A DNA stretch of 64,000 nucleotides from Flavihumibacter fluminis. Lineage in GTDB: Bacteria; Bacteroidota; Bacteroidia; Chitinophagales; Chitinophagaceae. Positions 1 to 7,375 of the stretch are shown here, piece by piece. A model generated the notes under the pieces. That model made no database searches. It saw only the letters and a list, made by a program, of their open reading frames with translations, and was not told the origin of the DNA. The stretch covers positions 1,257,001-1,321,000 of the forward strand of contig NZ_JAKEVY010000001.1 in assembly GCF_021491375.1 (NCBI RefSeq), written 5' to 3'. The translations under genes and the position numbers were made by a program. Each line of letters begins with the position of its first letter. The stretch's first letter is position 1.

Positions 1-761
1 CCGAAAAAGCCAAAAAAGAAAACTGGCAGATTGAAGCCGTTTTAAATAATGATATCATGGGCAGCAATAACAGCAATGAAACCAATATCATTGATAATAC
101 CCGGCTGCGTGTGTTCAGTGAAGGACTTCCTGCCTACGAGCTTGATAAAAAAGCAGGATCCATTCGTGGTATGGGCCTGGAGAATGATGGCCCCTCCCGG
201 CAGTTGGCACGATATGTAAAAGAAGTTGGAGAACGTTATGTGGATCATCTTGAAATCAAACTTATCTATCGCAACGATCGTTTCCTGAGAGGCGGTGATC
301 ATACTCCCTTTGTGCAAAGAGGATTTGCTGCAGTCCGGATTACAGAAATGAACGAAAATTTTCTACACCAGCACCAGGATGTAAGAATAGAAAAAGGTGT
401 GCAGTATGGCGATCTGCGTGAATTCATGGATTTCGAATACCTGAGAAAAAATACAGCTGTAAACCTCGCCTGCCTGGCGAATCTCGCGGGTGCACCGGGT
501 GTTCCGGCAGAAGTGAAGATTGATGTAAAAAATCTTACCAACTCCAGCTATCTGTACTGGAAAGCTCCTGTAACAGGGAAAACCAAAGGCTATTATATAT
601 TAATGAGAGAAACCAGTGAAGCTCATTGGCAGAAAAAAATATTTACAACAGAAACATCGATCCGTCTACCTTATTCCAAGGATAATTATTTTTTTGCGGT
701 TCAATCGGTAAGTGAAAACGGACAGGAAAGTTTACCGGTAGTTCCAACCGTTGGGAGATAA
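1..761 (+). CDS. M28 family zinc peptidase, C-terminal part (5' end outside window)
   Basis: The frame is open from the left edge (codons in phase with base 3), so only the last 252 residues are visible. They include the end of an M28 aminopeptidase fold: the metal-ligand Asp in NNDIMG (visible residue 17) and the last ligand His in GDHTPF (visible residue 100), followed by the family's F-x-x-x-G-x-x-A-V-R-I-T-E strand. From about visible residue 165 there is a fibronectin-III-like beta domain (YLYWKAP near its middle), common on secreted Bacteroidota peptidases. The signal peptide and first metal ligands lie outside the window. An acetyltransferase gene follows after 9 nt. The family is well supported; the substrate is unknown. 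Confidence 0.85.
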   Translation, partial: EKAKKENWQIEAVLNNDIMGSNNSNETNIIDNTRLRVFSEGLPAYELDKKAGSIRGMGLENDGPSRQLARYVKEVGERYVDHLEIKLIYRNDRFLRGGDHTPFVQRGFAAVRITEMNENFLHQHQDVRIEKGVQYGDLREFMDFEYLRKNTAVNLACLANLAGAPGVPAEVKIDVKNLTNSSYLYWKAPVTGKTKGYYILMRETSEAHWQKKIFTTETSIRLPYSKDNYFFAVQSVSENGQESLPVVPTVGR

Positions 762-770
762 AACAGCAAC

Positions 771-1223
771 ATGAAGATTCAATGGCAACTCAAATCCTTT
801 GAGGAGTTAACCCCGCATCAGTTGTATCAATTATTAAGACTTCGAAGTGAAGTATTTGTAGTAGAACAGCAGTGCATCTTTCTCGATATGGATAATAAAG
901 ACCAGCACTGCTTTCATTTATTGGGCTGGAAAGGGGAATTACTGGCAGCCTCTACCCGATTGGTGCCACCGGGAATTTCCTATCCCGAAATGTCTATCGG
1001 CAGGGTAGTAAGTTCTCCTCAGGTTCGGGGAACAGGGATTGGACGGGAACTGATGGAAGTATCTGTCAAAGCCTGTTACGAACTTTGGGGTAACGCTCCC
1101 ATTCGCATTGGAGCACAATGTTATCTGGAAAAATTTTATCAATCATTAGGCTTTGAGCCGGAAGGAGAAATCTACCTGGAAGATGGGATTCCTCACATAG
1201 AAATGGTAAAAATGCCATCGTAA
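771..1223 (+). CDS. ElaA-like GNAT family N-acetyltransferase
   Basis: A 150-residue single-domain GNAT protein of the ElaA subgroup. The N-terminal half has the ElaA signature region LRSEVFVVEQ (24-33) followed by D-x-D-x-x-D and a His-rich strand. The acetyl-CoA-binding loop is QVRGTGIG (84-91), and YLEKFYQSLGFE towards the C-terminus is the usual GNAT motif B region. Length matches the family. It starts 9 nt after the peptidase stop and may be co-transcribed with it. The acceptor substrate cannot be read from the sequence. It is cytosolic, with no signal peptide. Confidence 0.88.
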   Translation: MKIQWQLKSFEELTPHQLYQLLRLRSEVFVVEQQCIFLDMDNKDQHCFHLLGWKGELLAASTRLVPPGISYPEMSIGRVVSSPQVRGTGIGRELMEVSVKACYELWGNAPIRIGAQCYLEKFYQSLGFEPEGEIYLEDGIPHIEMVKMPS

Positions 1224-1341
1224 TATCGGAGCGTAGTTTTACGAAGGTTAAAAAAAAGATTACGAAGCTTATACGAGAGCCGACCAAACCTCGTTAATAG
1301 TAGTAATCCAAGTAACCGTTCGAAAACAAAATCTGATATTC

Positions 1342-2310
1342 ATGAAACAGCATTTACCCCTATTCCTGCGTAAATGTGCCTTATCTCTTGTTGCTCTTGT
1401 AACTACGCAGGCAAGTTTTGCACAACTCGGAATCTTCAACGAGTTCGAGGCAGGCATAACAATTGGACCCTCCAACTTCCTGGGCGACCTGGGAGGAAAC
1501 AGCGGAAAAGGAACTACTTTTCTAAAAGACAATAACTTTTCACAAACCCGTTTTTTTGTTGGTGCACATATAACTGCGTACCAGTCTCCATTACTTGGAC
1601 TGAGACTGGCCGCAAACTATGGTACCATTGCAGGAGACGATGCCGCAATTAAAGGACAGGGGGGCTGGGAAGAAGCCCGCCGTTTTCGCAATACTGATTT
1701 TCGTTCAAGGGTTTTGGAAGGTATGTTGGTAGCAGAAGTTTATCCAACTGTATTATTCGAATGGGATCCGGAAGACCTGTATCGAAAATTTCGCCCCTAT
1801 GGCGTAATCGGTGTGGGTGTGTTTAATTATAACCCCCAGGGTACAGACCCCCTTACCGGTGAATATGTAAACCTGAAACCACTGAGCACAGAAGGGCAGG
1901 GATTTGCCGAGCATCCTGATCGTAAGCCTTACAAATTAACCCAGCTCAATATCCCGATGGGATTAGGTGTAAAGTATTTCCTGAGTGATAAAACAAGTCT
2001 CTCTTTGGAAGTACTTCACCGTAAAACATTTACCGACTATATTGACGACGTAAGTACCAATTACATTGATCCGGATTTGTTTGACCAGTATTTTGGAGTA
2101 GGTACTCAAAAGGCACAGCTTGCCCGGAGAATGGCCAATAAAACAGACCAGACAAATGGAGCATCGGCAGGTTATGGCCCAGGTGATAAAAGAGGTACGC
2201 CTACACAGAATGACGCCTATTATTCATTCAATTTCAAACTCAGTTTCAAACTGGCAAGAGCTACGAACTCGGATCGACAAATGAGGTGCCCGACATTGCT
2301 GCGTTATTAA
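1342..2310 (+). CDS. DUF6089-type outer-membrane beta-barrel protein
   Basis: A 322-residue exported protein with a signal peptide ending near ASFAQ (residue ~28). The mature part begins with the G-x-x-x-G-x-S-N-F-x-G-D-L-G pattern of DUF6089 proteins and continues as alternating amphipathic strands (GLRLAANYG, PYGVIGVGVF, LGVKYFLSDKTSLSLEV), consistent with a small barrel. The C-terminus ends in a QMRCP motif, as I recall for this family, so the end looks natural. Function is unknown; the family is described only as Bacteroidota outer-membrane proteins. The 118-nt upstream gap contains a TTACGAAG direct repeat. A small secreted protein follows 28 nt downstream. Confidence 0.75.
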   Translation: MKQHLPLFLRKCALSLVALVTTQASFAQLGIFNEFEAGITIGPSNFLGDLGGNSGKGTTFLKDNNFSQTRFFVGAHITAYQSPLLGLRLAANYGTIAGDDAAIKGQGGWEEARRFRNTDFRSRVLEGMLVAEVYPTVLFEWDPEDLYRKFRPYGVIGVGVFNYNPQGTDPLTGEYVNLKPLSTEGQGFAEHPDRKPYKLTQLNIPMGLGVKYFLSDKTSLSLEVLHRKTFTDYIDDVSTNYIDPDLFDQYFGVGTQKAQLARRMANKTDQTNGASAGYGPGDKRGTPTQNDAYYSFNFKLSFKLARATNSDRQMRCPTLLRY

Positions 2311-2338
2311 TCAACGATGTAATCAATAATCCGTTCCC

Positions 2339-2716
2339 ATGAAATGCAGGATCCTGAAACGGCAACTGTGGATGATCATGGCGAGTTGTATGGGAAGCAT
2401 AGTTGCGATGGCTGGAAACAGTCATCAACCGACAGACAGAGACAGTATTATTATTCAAAAACTAAACAACAATCACCGGCATTCAGTTAACATCTACACT
2501 AACACTTCTCAAAAGGTATTATTCTTCAGTGCACAGGGCGACGACCAAAGCACTTACAAGTTGCTCCTCTTCAAACAGAAAGGAGTACTGGTAAAGCAGA
2601 GTAAGATCAAGAACCGCGAGACAACGGTAGTCAGCAAACCGGAAAAGGGACGCTACTATTATGAAGTATTCAGTGATGATGTCCTGATTGAAAGCGGAAC
2701 CATTGTAGTACAATAA
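2339..2716 (+). CDS. small secreted protein, function unknown
   Basis: A 125-residue protein with an N-terminal basic stretch and a hydrophobic segment (LWMIMASCMGSIVAMA) typical of a signal peptide. The remainder is predicted beta-rich. Its last 30 residues (KPEKGRYYYEVFSDDVL, then ESGTIVVQ) resemble the final Ig-like strands of Bacteroidota secretion-tail domains, where a glycine turn precedes a Y-x-Y-x-V strand; that resemblance is only visual. It lies 28 nt after the DUF6089 gene on the same strand and is probably co-expressed. I do not recognise a family. Confidence 0.6.
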   Translation: MKCRILKRQLWMIMASCMGSIVAMAGNSHQPTDRDSIIIQKLNNNHRHSVNIYTNTSQKVLFFSAQGDDQSTYKLLLFKQKGVLVKQSKIKNRETTVVSKPEKGRYYYEVFSDDVLIESGTIVVQ

Positions 2717-2734
2717 CATGTATCCATAAGCTTA

Positions 2735-2858
2735 CCGATAAGAAGGCAGGGAAATTGATAAAATCCAATAATCCGGTTTTAGAACCTGATCCGTTCCCTA
2801 TTGTTTGTACCCTTTATATGCAACGATTTTATTAAGACTACCTGCCTCCCCTTATCGG
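2735..2858. other. intergenic element with three nested inverted repeats
   Basis: Three nested arms pair over a 124-nt stretch between the convergent small secreted protein gene and uvrA. CCGATAAG (2735-2742) pairs with CTTATCGG (2851-2858). GGCAGG (2745-2750) pairs with CCTGCC (2841-2846). TTGATAAAATC (2755-2765) pairs with GATTTTATTAA (2825-2835) with one G-T wobble. The 59-nt apical part holds a small GGTT-TTAG-AACC hairpin. No protein-coding frame is convincing here, and I see no target-site duplication to support a mobile element. It may be a structured 3' UTR, a small RNA or a decayed MITE. Confidence 0.45.
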
Positions 2859-2865
2859 AAAAAAA

Positions 2866-2961
2866 GTGAGATGTGAGATGTGAGACGTGAGAAGGGATAT
2901 ATCTTTCGTTTTACATCTCACTTCTCACTTTTCACTTCTCACATCTCACGTCTCACTTCTT
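2866..2961. repeat. heptamer tandem repeats in inverted orientation; likely uvrA terminator hairpin
   Basis: Four units of the type TGAGATG/TGAGACG/TGAGAAG (2866-2894) are separated by 19 nt from six to seven units of the opposite type, CATCTCA/CTTCTCA/CGTCTCA (2914-2961). The two blocks can form a long imperfect hairpin in several registers because the units are interchangeable. Read on the minus strand, the hairpin is followed by seven T (2865-2859), the layout of an intrinsic terminator for uvrA. The uvrA TGA stop (2953-2955) lies inside the repeat. The role as terminator is inferred; the repeat itself is plain. Confidence 0.7.
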
Positions 2962-5817
2962 CTTCATCTCCTCCTTCAAAAACCTGGCAGTATGGCTTTC
3001 TTTCACTTTTATGAGCTCTTCGGGGGTGCCTTCGAATAAAACCTGGCCACCACCATCGCCGCCTTCGGGACCAATATCGATGATATGATCAGCAACCTTG
3101 ATTACATCCAGATTATGTTCAATAACCAGAACCGTATTACCACGATCCACTAATTTATTGAGAACATCCAGCAGGTGCTGAATATCCTGAAAATGCAGAC
3201 CGGTAGTGGGTTCATCCAGTATGTAAAAGGTTTTGCCTGTATCTTTCTTTGATAATTCAGTTGCGAGCTTGACACGTTGTGCTTCTCCCCCACTAAGTGT
3301 AACTGCACTTTGCCCGAGTGTGATATAACCAAGTCCCACTTCCTGCAACACTTTAATCTTCCGGTACAGATAAGGTACTGCCTGAAAAAACTCCACTGCT
3401 TCATCCACCGTCATATCCAACACATCACTGATGGATTTACCCTTGTATCGGATCTCCAACGTTTCCCGATTGTATCGTCTGCCATTGCATTTTTCGCAAT
3501 GCACATACACATCCGGAAGGAAGTTCATTTCAATCACCCGCATGCCTCCACCCTCACACATATCACAACGACCACCTTTTACATTGAAGGAGAACCGTCC
3601 CGCTGCATAGCCCCTGATTTTAGCCTCTGGTACAGCGGCAAAAAGCTGCCTGATTTCGGTAAAGAAACCGCAGTAGGTAGCAGGATTGCTACGCGGTGTG
3701 CGGCCAATCGGCGACTGATCGATCTCAATCACCTTATCAATATGTTCAAGTCCTTTTATGGATTTATATTCCAGGGGTTTCTGTTTGGACTCATAACAAT
3801 ACTGTGATAAAATCGGATAGAGTGTATCATTGATCAGTGTACTCTTACCACTTCCGCTCACACCTGTCACCAGGATCAATTTTCCCAACGGAAACTTCAC
3901 TGAAACATTCTTCAGGTTATTCCCTTTGGCACCTTTGAGATCAAGACTGGCACCACTTCCCTTTCTGCGCGCCTCCGGCACATCAATATTTTTTTTACCG
4001 CTTAGGTATTGCGCTGTTTCAGAATTGGAATCCAGCACTTCTTTAGGTGTTCCCTGGGCAACAATTTCGCCACCGAATTTACCAGCACGCGGACCAATAT
4101 CAACCAGGTAATCCGCTGCCATCATAATGTCTTTATCGTGCTCTACTACCAATACACTATTGCCAATATTGCGCAGGTTCTGCAATGCTGTAATCAGCCG
4201 GTGATTATCCCGTTGATGTAAGCCAATACTTGGTTCATCCAGTACATAGGTGATGCCCTGCAACTGAGAACCAATTTGCGTGGCTAACCGGATTCGCTGG
4301 GATTCACCCCCACTAAGGGTTTTCGTAGCACGGTTCAGTGTTAGATAAGAAAGCCCTACATCCAGCAGAAATTGAAGTCGCTCACGGATTTCTTTCAGAA
4401 TATCTTTTGCGATCACCCGCTGTTTGGGTGTAAGTCGTTGTTCAAGACCATTGAACCAGATAAGCAGTTTATCCAGGTTATACTGACTGATCTCTGCGAT
4501 ATTTTTCCCATCCACTTTAAACCAGAGACTTTCTTTTCTCAAACGGGCACCAGCACACGAAGAACAGGTGGTGAGGTCCATAAAACCTTCTGCCCACTCC
4601 CGAATGCCATCGGAACTGGCGGAAGCAAACCAGCGCTTCAGTTGTGGAATAACACCTTCAAATTCTTCAGCGTATACCCGATCGGCGGCACTGAGCTCAT
4701 CAAAATCGAAATCAGCTTCTTCTCCCGGTTTTTCAGTAGCATAAAGTACCATATTGAGCTGAGCATCCGGTAAATCTCGAACCGGTTTTTTCAAATCAAT
4801 TTTATGTTTTTTTGCCAGTTGCTGTACCTGTTTGTAAACATAGGCTTCCCGCTCTTCACCCAGAGGCGCAATGGCTCCTTCTTTGATGCTTTTGCTCCAA
4901 TCGGGGATGATCTTCTCCATACTCACCTGGTAAACCGTACCAAGGCCTTTACAGGTTGGACAAGCACCATAGGGAGAGTTAAAGGAGAAACTATTGGGAG
5001 AGGGTTCTTCATAGGAGATGCCGGTGTCTTCACACATCAGCTGGCGACTGTATTGAACTACCTGGTTACTGTCGTTTAACAAGAGAAAGAGCAACCCCTT
5101 TCCTACCTGCATGGATTTCTGCACACTCTGACTAAGGCGCAGTTTCATATCGGGTGTAACAGCCAGTCGATCCACCACTACTTCAATATCGTGAATCTTA
5201 TAGCGATCCACCTGCATCTTCGGCACCAGGTCTTTCACTTCCCCGTCTACCCGCACTTTGAGGTATCCTTTCTTGCGGATATCTTCAAAAAGTTCGCGAT
5301 AATGCCCTTTCCGGCCTCGAACCAGTGGTGCCAGCAGTGAAATTTTTTGCTTGGCGTATTTACTGAAAATATTGTCAACGATCTCCTCTTCGGAAAACTT
5401 GGTCATCTGTTTTCCGGTATTGTAGCTATACGCATCGGAAGCACGTGCATATAGCAGGCGCAGGAAATCGTACACTTCGGTGATGGTACCCACAGTGGAA
5501 CGAGGGTTCTTGTTGGTCGTTTTCTGTTCGATCGAGATAACCGGAGAGAGACCGGTAATGCGATCGACATCCGGACGTTCCATATCACCCACAAACTGGC
5601 GGGCGTAGGCAGAGAAACTTTCCATGTAACGGCGTTGCCCTTCATTATAGATAGTATCAAACGCGAGGGAAGATTTTCCGCTACCACTGACACCGGTAAA
5701 AACCACGAGCTGGTTTTTCGGCAATTGTATATCGATATTTTTCAGATTATGTTCTCTTGCGCCGGTAACTTCGATCATTTCCAACACTTCTGTAGCGCCC
5801 ACCTTCTTTTTTTTCAT
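2953..5817 (-). CDS. uvrA: excinuclease ABC subunit UvrA
   Basis: A 954-residue cytosolic protein, slightly longer than the usual 930-950. It is the damage-recognition ATPase of nucleotide excision repair. There are two ABC modules: Walker A GVSGSGKSS (42-50) with signature LSGGESQR and DEPSIGLHQRD, then a second GVSGSGKST with LSGGEAQR and DEPTTGLH. The second zinc finger (CDMC then CEKC) is intact. The first has only one Cys (MCEDTG) in its first half but a normal CPTC in its second half. The stop codon lies in a heptamer repeat. A TAGATTTG box (5829-5822) ends only 4 nt before the ATG, which would make a near-leaderless message if it is the real promoter. Start at Met1 or Met14 is possible. 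Confidence 0.96.
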   Translation of the reverse strand: MKKKKVGATEVLEMIEVTGAREHNLKNIDIQLPKNQLVVFTGVSGSGKSSLAFDTIYNEGQRRYMESFSAYARQFVGDMERPDVDRITGLSPVISIEQKTTNKNPRSTVGTITEVYDFLRLLYARASDAYSYNTGKQMTKFSEEEIVDNIFSKYAKQKISLLAPLVRGRKGHYRELFEDIRKKGYLKVRVDGEVKDLVPKMQVDRYKIHDIEVVVDRLAVTPDMKLRLSQSVQKSMQVGKGLLFLLLNDSNQVVQYSRQLMCEDTGISYEEPSPNSFSFNSPYGACPTCKGLGTVYQVSMEKIIPDWSKSIKEGAIAPLGEEREAYVYKQVQQLAKKHKIDLKKPVRDLPDAQLNMVLYATEKPGEEADFDFDELSAADRVYAEEFEGVIPQLKRWFASASSDGIREWAEGFMDLTTCSSCAGARLRKESLWFKVDGKNIAEISQYNLDKLLIWFNGLEQRLTPKQRVIAKDILKEIRERLQFLLDVGLSYLTLNRATKTLSGGESQRIRLATQIGSQLQGITYVLDEPSIGLHQRDNHRLITALQNLRNIGNSVLVVEHDKDIMMAADYLVDIGPRAGKFGGEIVAQGTPKEVLDSNSETAQYLSGKKNIDVPEARRKGSGASLDLKGAKGNNLKNVSVKFPLGKLILVTGVSGSGKSTLINDTLYPILSQYCYESKQKPLEYKSIKGLEHIDKVIEIDQSPIGRTPRSNPATYCGFFTEIRQLFAAVPEAKIRGYAAGRFSFNVKGGRCDMCEGGGMRVIEMNFLPDVYVHCEKCNGRRYNRETLEIRYKGKSISDVLDMTVDEAVEFFQAVPYLYRKIKVLQEVGLGYITLGQSAVTLSGGEAQRVKLATELSKKDTGKTFYILDEPTTGLHFQDIQHLLDVLNKLVDRGNTVLVIEHNLDVIKVADHIIDIGPEGGDGGGQVLFEGTPEELIKVKESHTARFLKEEMKKK

Positions 5818-5894
5818 AATGCAAATCTAAGACCTCAGACAGATGAATAAATAAGTATCTGACAGCTATAAATACAGTTGTCGGGATGCTAAAG

Positions 5895-5927
5895 TTTGGA
5901 AATATCAACTAATTCTCCCTACCTTTG
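5895..5927 (+). promoter_or_regulatory. Bacteroidota-type promoter of the SAM-riboswitch operon
   Basis: TTTG at 5895-5898 is followed after 21 nt by TACCTTTG at 5920-5927, matching the primary sigma -33 TTTG and -7 TAnnTTTG consensus of Bacteroidota. The expected transcription start, near 5934, lies just upstream of the riboswitch P1 stem. This fits an RNA leader of about 275 nt before the first start codon at 6209. Confidence 0.8.
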
Positions 5928-5947
5928 CGCCAGTTCTTTAGAGCATC

Positions 5948-6058
5948 GCTTATCAAGAAAGGCAGAGGGAAATGGCCCGATGAAGCCTTGACAACCTGTT
6001 CTCCGTTTAACAATGGAGAGTAAGGTGCCAAATCCAGCCCGTAAGGGGACAGATAAGT
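5948..6058 (+). promoter_or_regulatory. SAM-I riboswitch aptamer
   Basis: The SAM-I core is directly visible: CTTATC (5949-5954) and GATAAG (6052-6057) form P1. Between them lie AGAGGGA, TGGCCCGATGAAGCC, ACAACC, AGGTGCCAAATCCAGC and a closing stem, in the canonical order. The variable P3 arm is a simple CTCCGTTTAACAATGGAG hairpin. It sits in the leader of a Cys/Met PLP enzyme gene and homoserine dehydrogenase, the expected targets. The downstream expression platform is an intrinsic terminator, so high S-adenosylmethionine should switch the operon off. Confidence 0.95.
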
Positions 6059-6097
6059 CAGATGAATGGCTTTTGCAGAAATACAACTTCTTCATAG

Positions 6098-6132
6098 AGC
6101 TCTTCTGATGATTTATCGGGAGAGCTTTTTTT
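6098..6132 (+). terminator. riboswitch-controlled intrinsic terminator
   Basis: AGCTCTTCTGAT (6098-6109) pairs with ATCGGGAGAGCT (6115-6126), using G-U wobbles, and is followed by a T tract (6126-6132). An alternative antiterminator is visible. The P1 3' strand and following bases, GATAAGTCAGA (6052-6062), can pair with TCTGA plus TTATC (6104-6108 and 6113-6117). That pairing would dismantle both P1 and the terminator. SAM binding stabilises P1 and so frees the terminator. Confidence 0.85.
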
Positions 6133-6208
6133 ATACCTGCTCCTCCCGATTTTGCTTGGTAGGTGGTGTCGCTAACAACCTGTTTTTCAATTTTAAAACT
6201 GTTTAACA

Positions 6209-7354
6209 ATGCAAGCGACAACACAATTATTGCACAGCATCCCGGTGGATGCACAAACCGGCGCTATCGCCGTTCCGATTTACCAAACCAGCACTTTTGT
6301 GCAGGAAGCTCCGGGCGTCAACAAAGGATTTGACTATAGCCGGACCAACAATCCAACCCGCCAGGAATTGGAAAAAATTGTAGCCAAACTGGAAAAAGGT
6401 TCCGTAGCTGCAGCTTTCTCAAGCGGACTGGCAGCCATTGATGCAGTAATCAAACTGCTGGAATCAGGAGATGAAATCATCGCCGTAAATGACATTTATG
6501 GAGGCGCCTTCCGCCTGTTTGAGAAAGTCTACAAAAAGTTCGGTATCCGGGTGAGCTATGTAGATATGACCGACCTCTCCGCAATTCATCGGGCCATCAC
6601 CTTGAAGACCAAACTGATTTGGTTGGAAACGCCTACTAATCCCACTTTGAAAGTGGCTGATATCCGGGCAATCGCTGCCATTGCCAGGCGGTACAAATTG
6701 CTCTTTGCCGTTGACAATACATTTGCCTCCCCGGTTTACCAGCAACCCTTGTTGCTGGGAGCGGATCTCGTGGTGCACAGTGCTACCAAATTTATTGGTG
6801 GGCACAGTGATGTCATAGCCGGACTGGTAATTGCCAAGGATCCTGAAATCGGTCAGCAGATCAAGTTTTATCAGAATGCCTGCGGAGCGGTATTGGGCCC
6901 GTTTGACAGTTTCCTCCTGATACGCGGACTCGAAACGCTGCACATCCGGTTAAAGCAACATACAGAGACTGCCAGCCGGGTTGCTGCTTATTTGAAAAAT
7001 CATCCGGAAGTTGGAGAAGTTTTTTATCCCGGTTTCGGAGGAGTAGTGAGCTTCCGGTTGAAGAAGGACAGCAGTGCCGCAGCACTTCGATTTGTTGGCG
7101 CAACCAAACTATTTCACCTTGCGGAAAGCCTGGGAGGTGTAAAGAGCCTCGTAAGTCATCCGGCCAGCATGACACACAAAACGGTTGATCCAGAACAGCG
7201 CAAAGCAGCTGGGGTTACAGACGGACTCATCCGGCTTAGTGTTGGCCTGGAAGACGCCACCGACCTGGTAAACGACCTGGAAGATGCTTTCCAGGCAGTA
7301 GGAGAAAAAAGCAGCTCCAGAAAAAAAACTAAAACAGCCTTACTATCTATTTAA
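6209..7354 (+). CDS. Cys/Met-metabolism PLP enzyme (cystathionine gamma-synthase/lyase or O-acylhomoserine sulfhydrylase type)
   Basis: A 381-residue fold-type I PLP enzyme of the Cys/Met metabolism family. The phosphate-binding YSRTNNPT (43-50), SSGLAA (71-76), the Asp in AVDNTFASP (167-175) and the PLP lysine in HSATKFIGGH (Lys194) are all in place. The SAM riboswitch and the following homoserine dehydrogenase point to methionine synthesis, with homoserine-derived ester as substrate. The sequence alone does not separate gamma-synthase from lyase or sulfhydrylase. Oddity: YPG (273-275) runs directly into FGGVVSF (276-282). Relatives carry about 20 residues there, usually a loop with HPxH and an Ala-Lys-rich helix. 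A basic 15-residue C-terminal tail restores normal overall length. Confidence 0.9.
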   Translation: MQATTQLLHSIPVDAQTGAIAVPIYQTSTFVQEAPGVNKGFDYSRTNNPTRQELEKIVAKLEKGSVAAAFSSGLAAIDAVIKLLESGDEIIAVNDIYGGAFRLFEKVYKKFGIRVSYVDMTDLSAIHRAITLKTKLIWLETPTNPTLKVADIRAIAAIARRYKLLFAVDNTFASPVYQQPLLLGADLVVHSATKFIGGHSDVIAGLVIAKDPEIGQQIKFYQNACGAVLGPFDSFLLIRGLETLHIRLKQHTETASRVAAYLKNHPEVGEVFYPGFGGVVSFRLKKDSSAAALRFVGATKLFHLAESLGGVKSLVSHPASMTHKTVDPEQRKAAGVTDGLIRLSVGLEDATDLVNDLEDAFQAVGEKSSSRKKTKTALLSI

Positions 7355-7375
7355 CTTTAAGCAAGAGAACCCACC

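Noticed and set aside
2236-2310. Frameshift at the end of the DUF6089 gene
   Set aside because: The C-terminus looked odd at first, but it ends in the QMRCP motif I associate with this family, so the frame appears intact.
2735-2858. Insertion sequence or intact mobile element
   Set aside because: There are terminal inverted repeats but no transposase and no target-site duplication that I can see. I kept it as a structured element of unknown kind.
2866-2961. CRISPR array
   Set aside because: Units are 7 nt, contiguous without unique spacers, and inverted in two blocks. No cas gene is present in the window.
3277-3807. Long open frame antisense to uvrA
   Set aside because: It lies wholly inside a strongly conserved gene, has no recognisable domain or start context and follows from the codon composition of uvrA. 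The same holds for other antisense frames over uvrA, the SusC gene and the RND genes.
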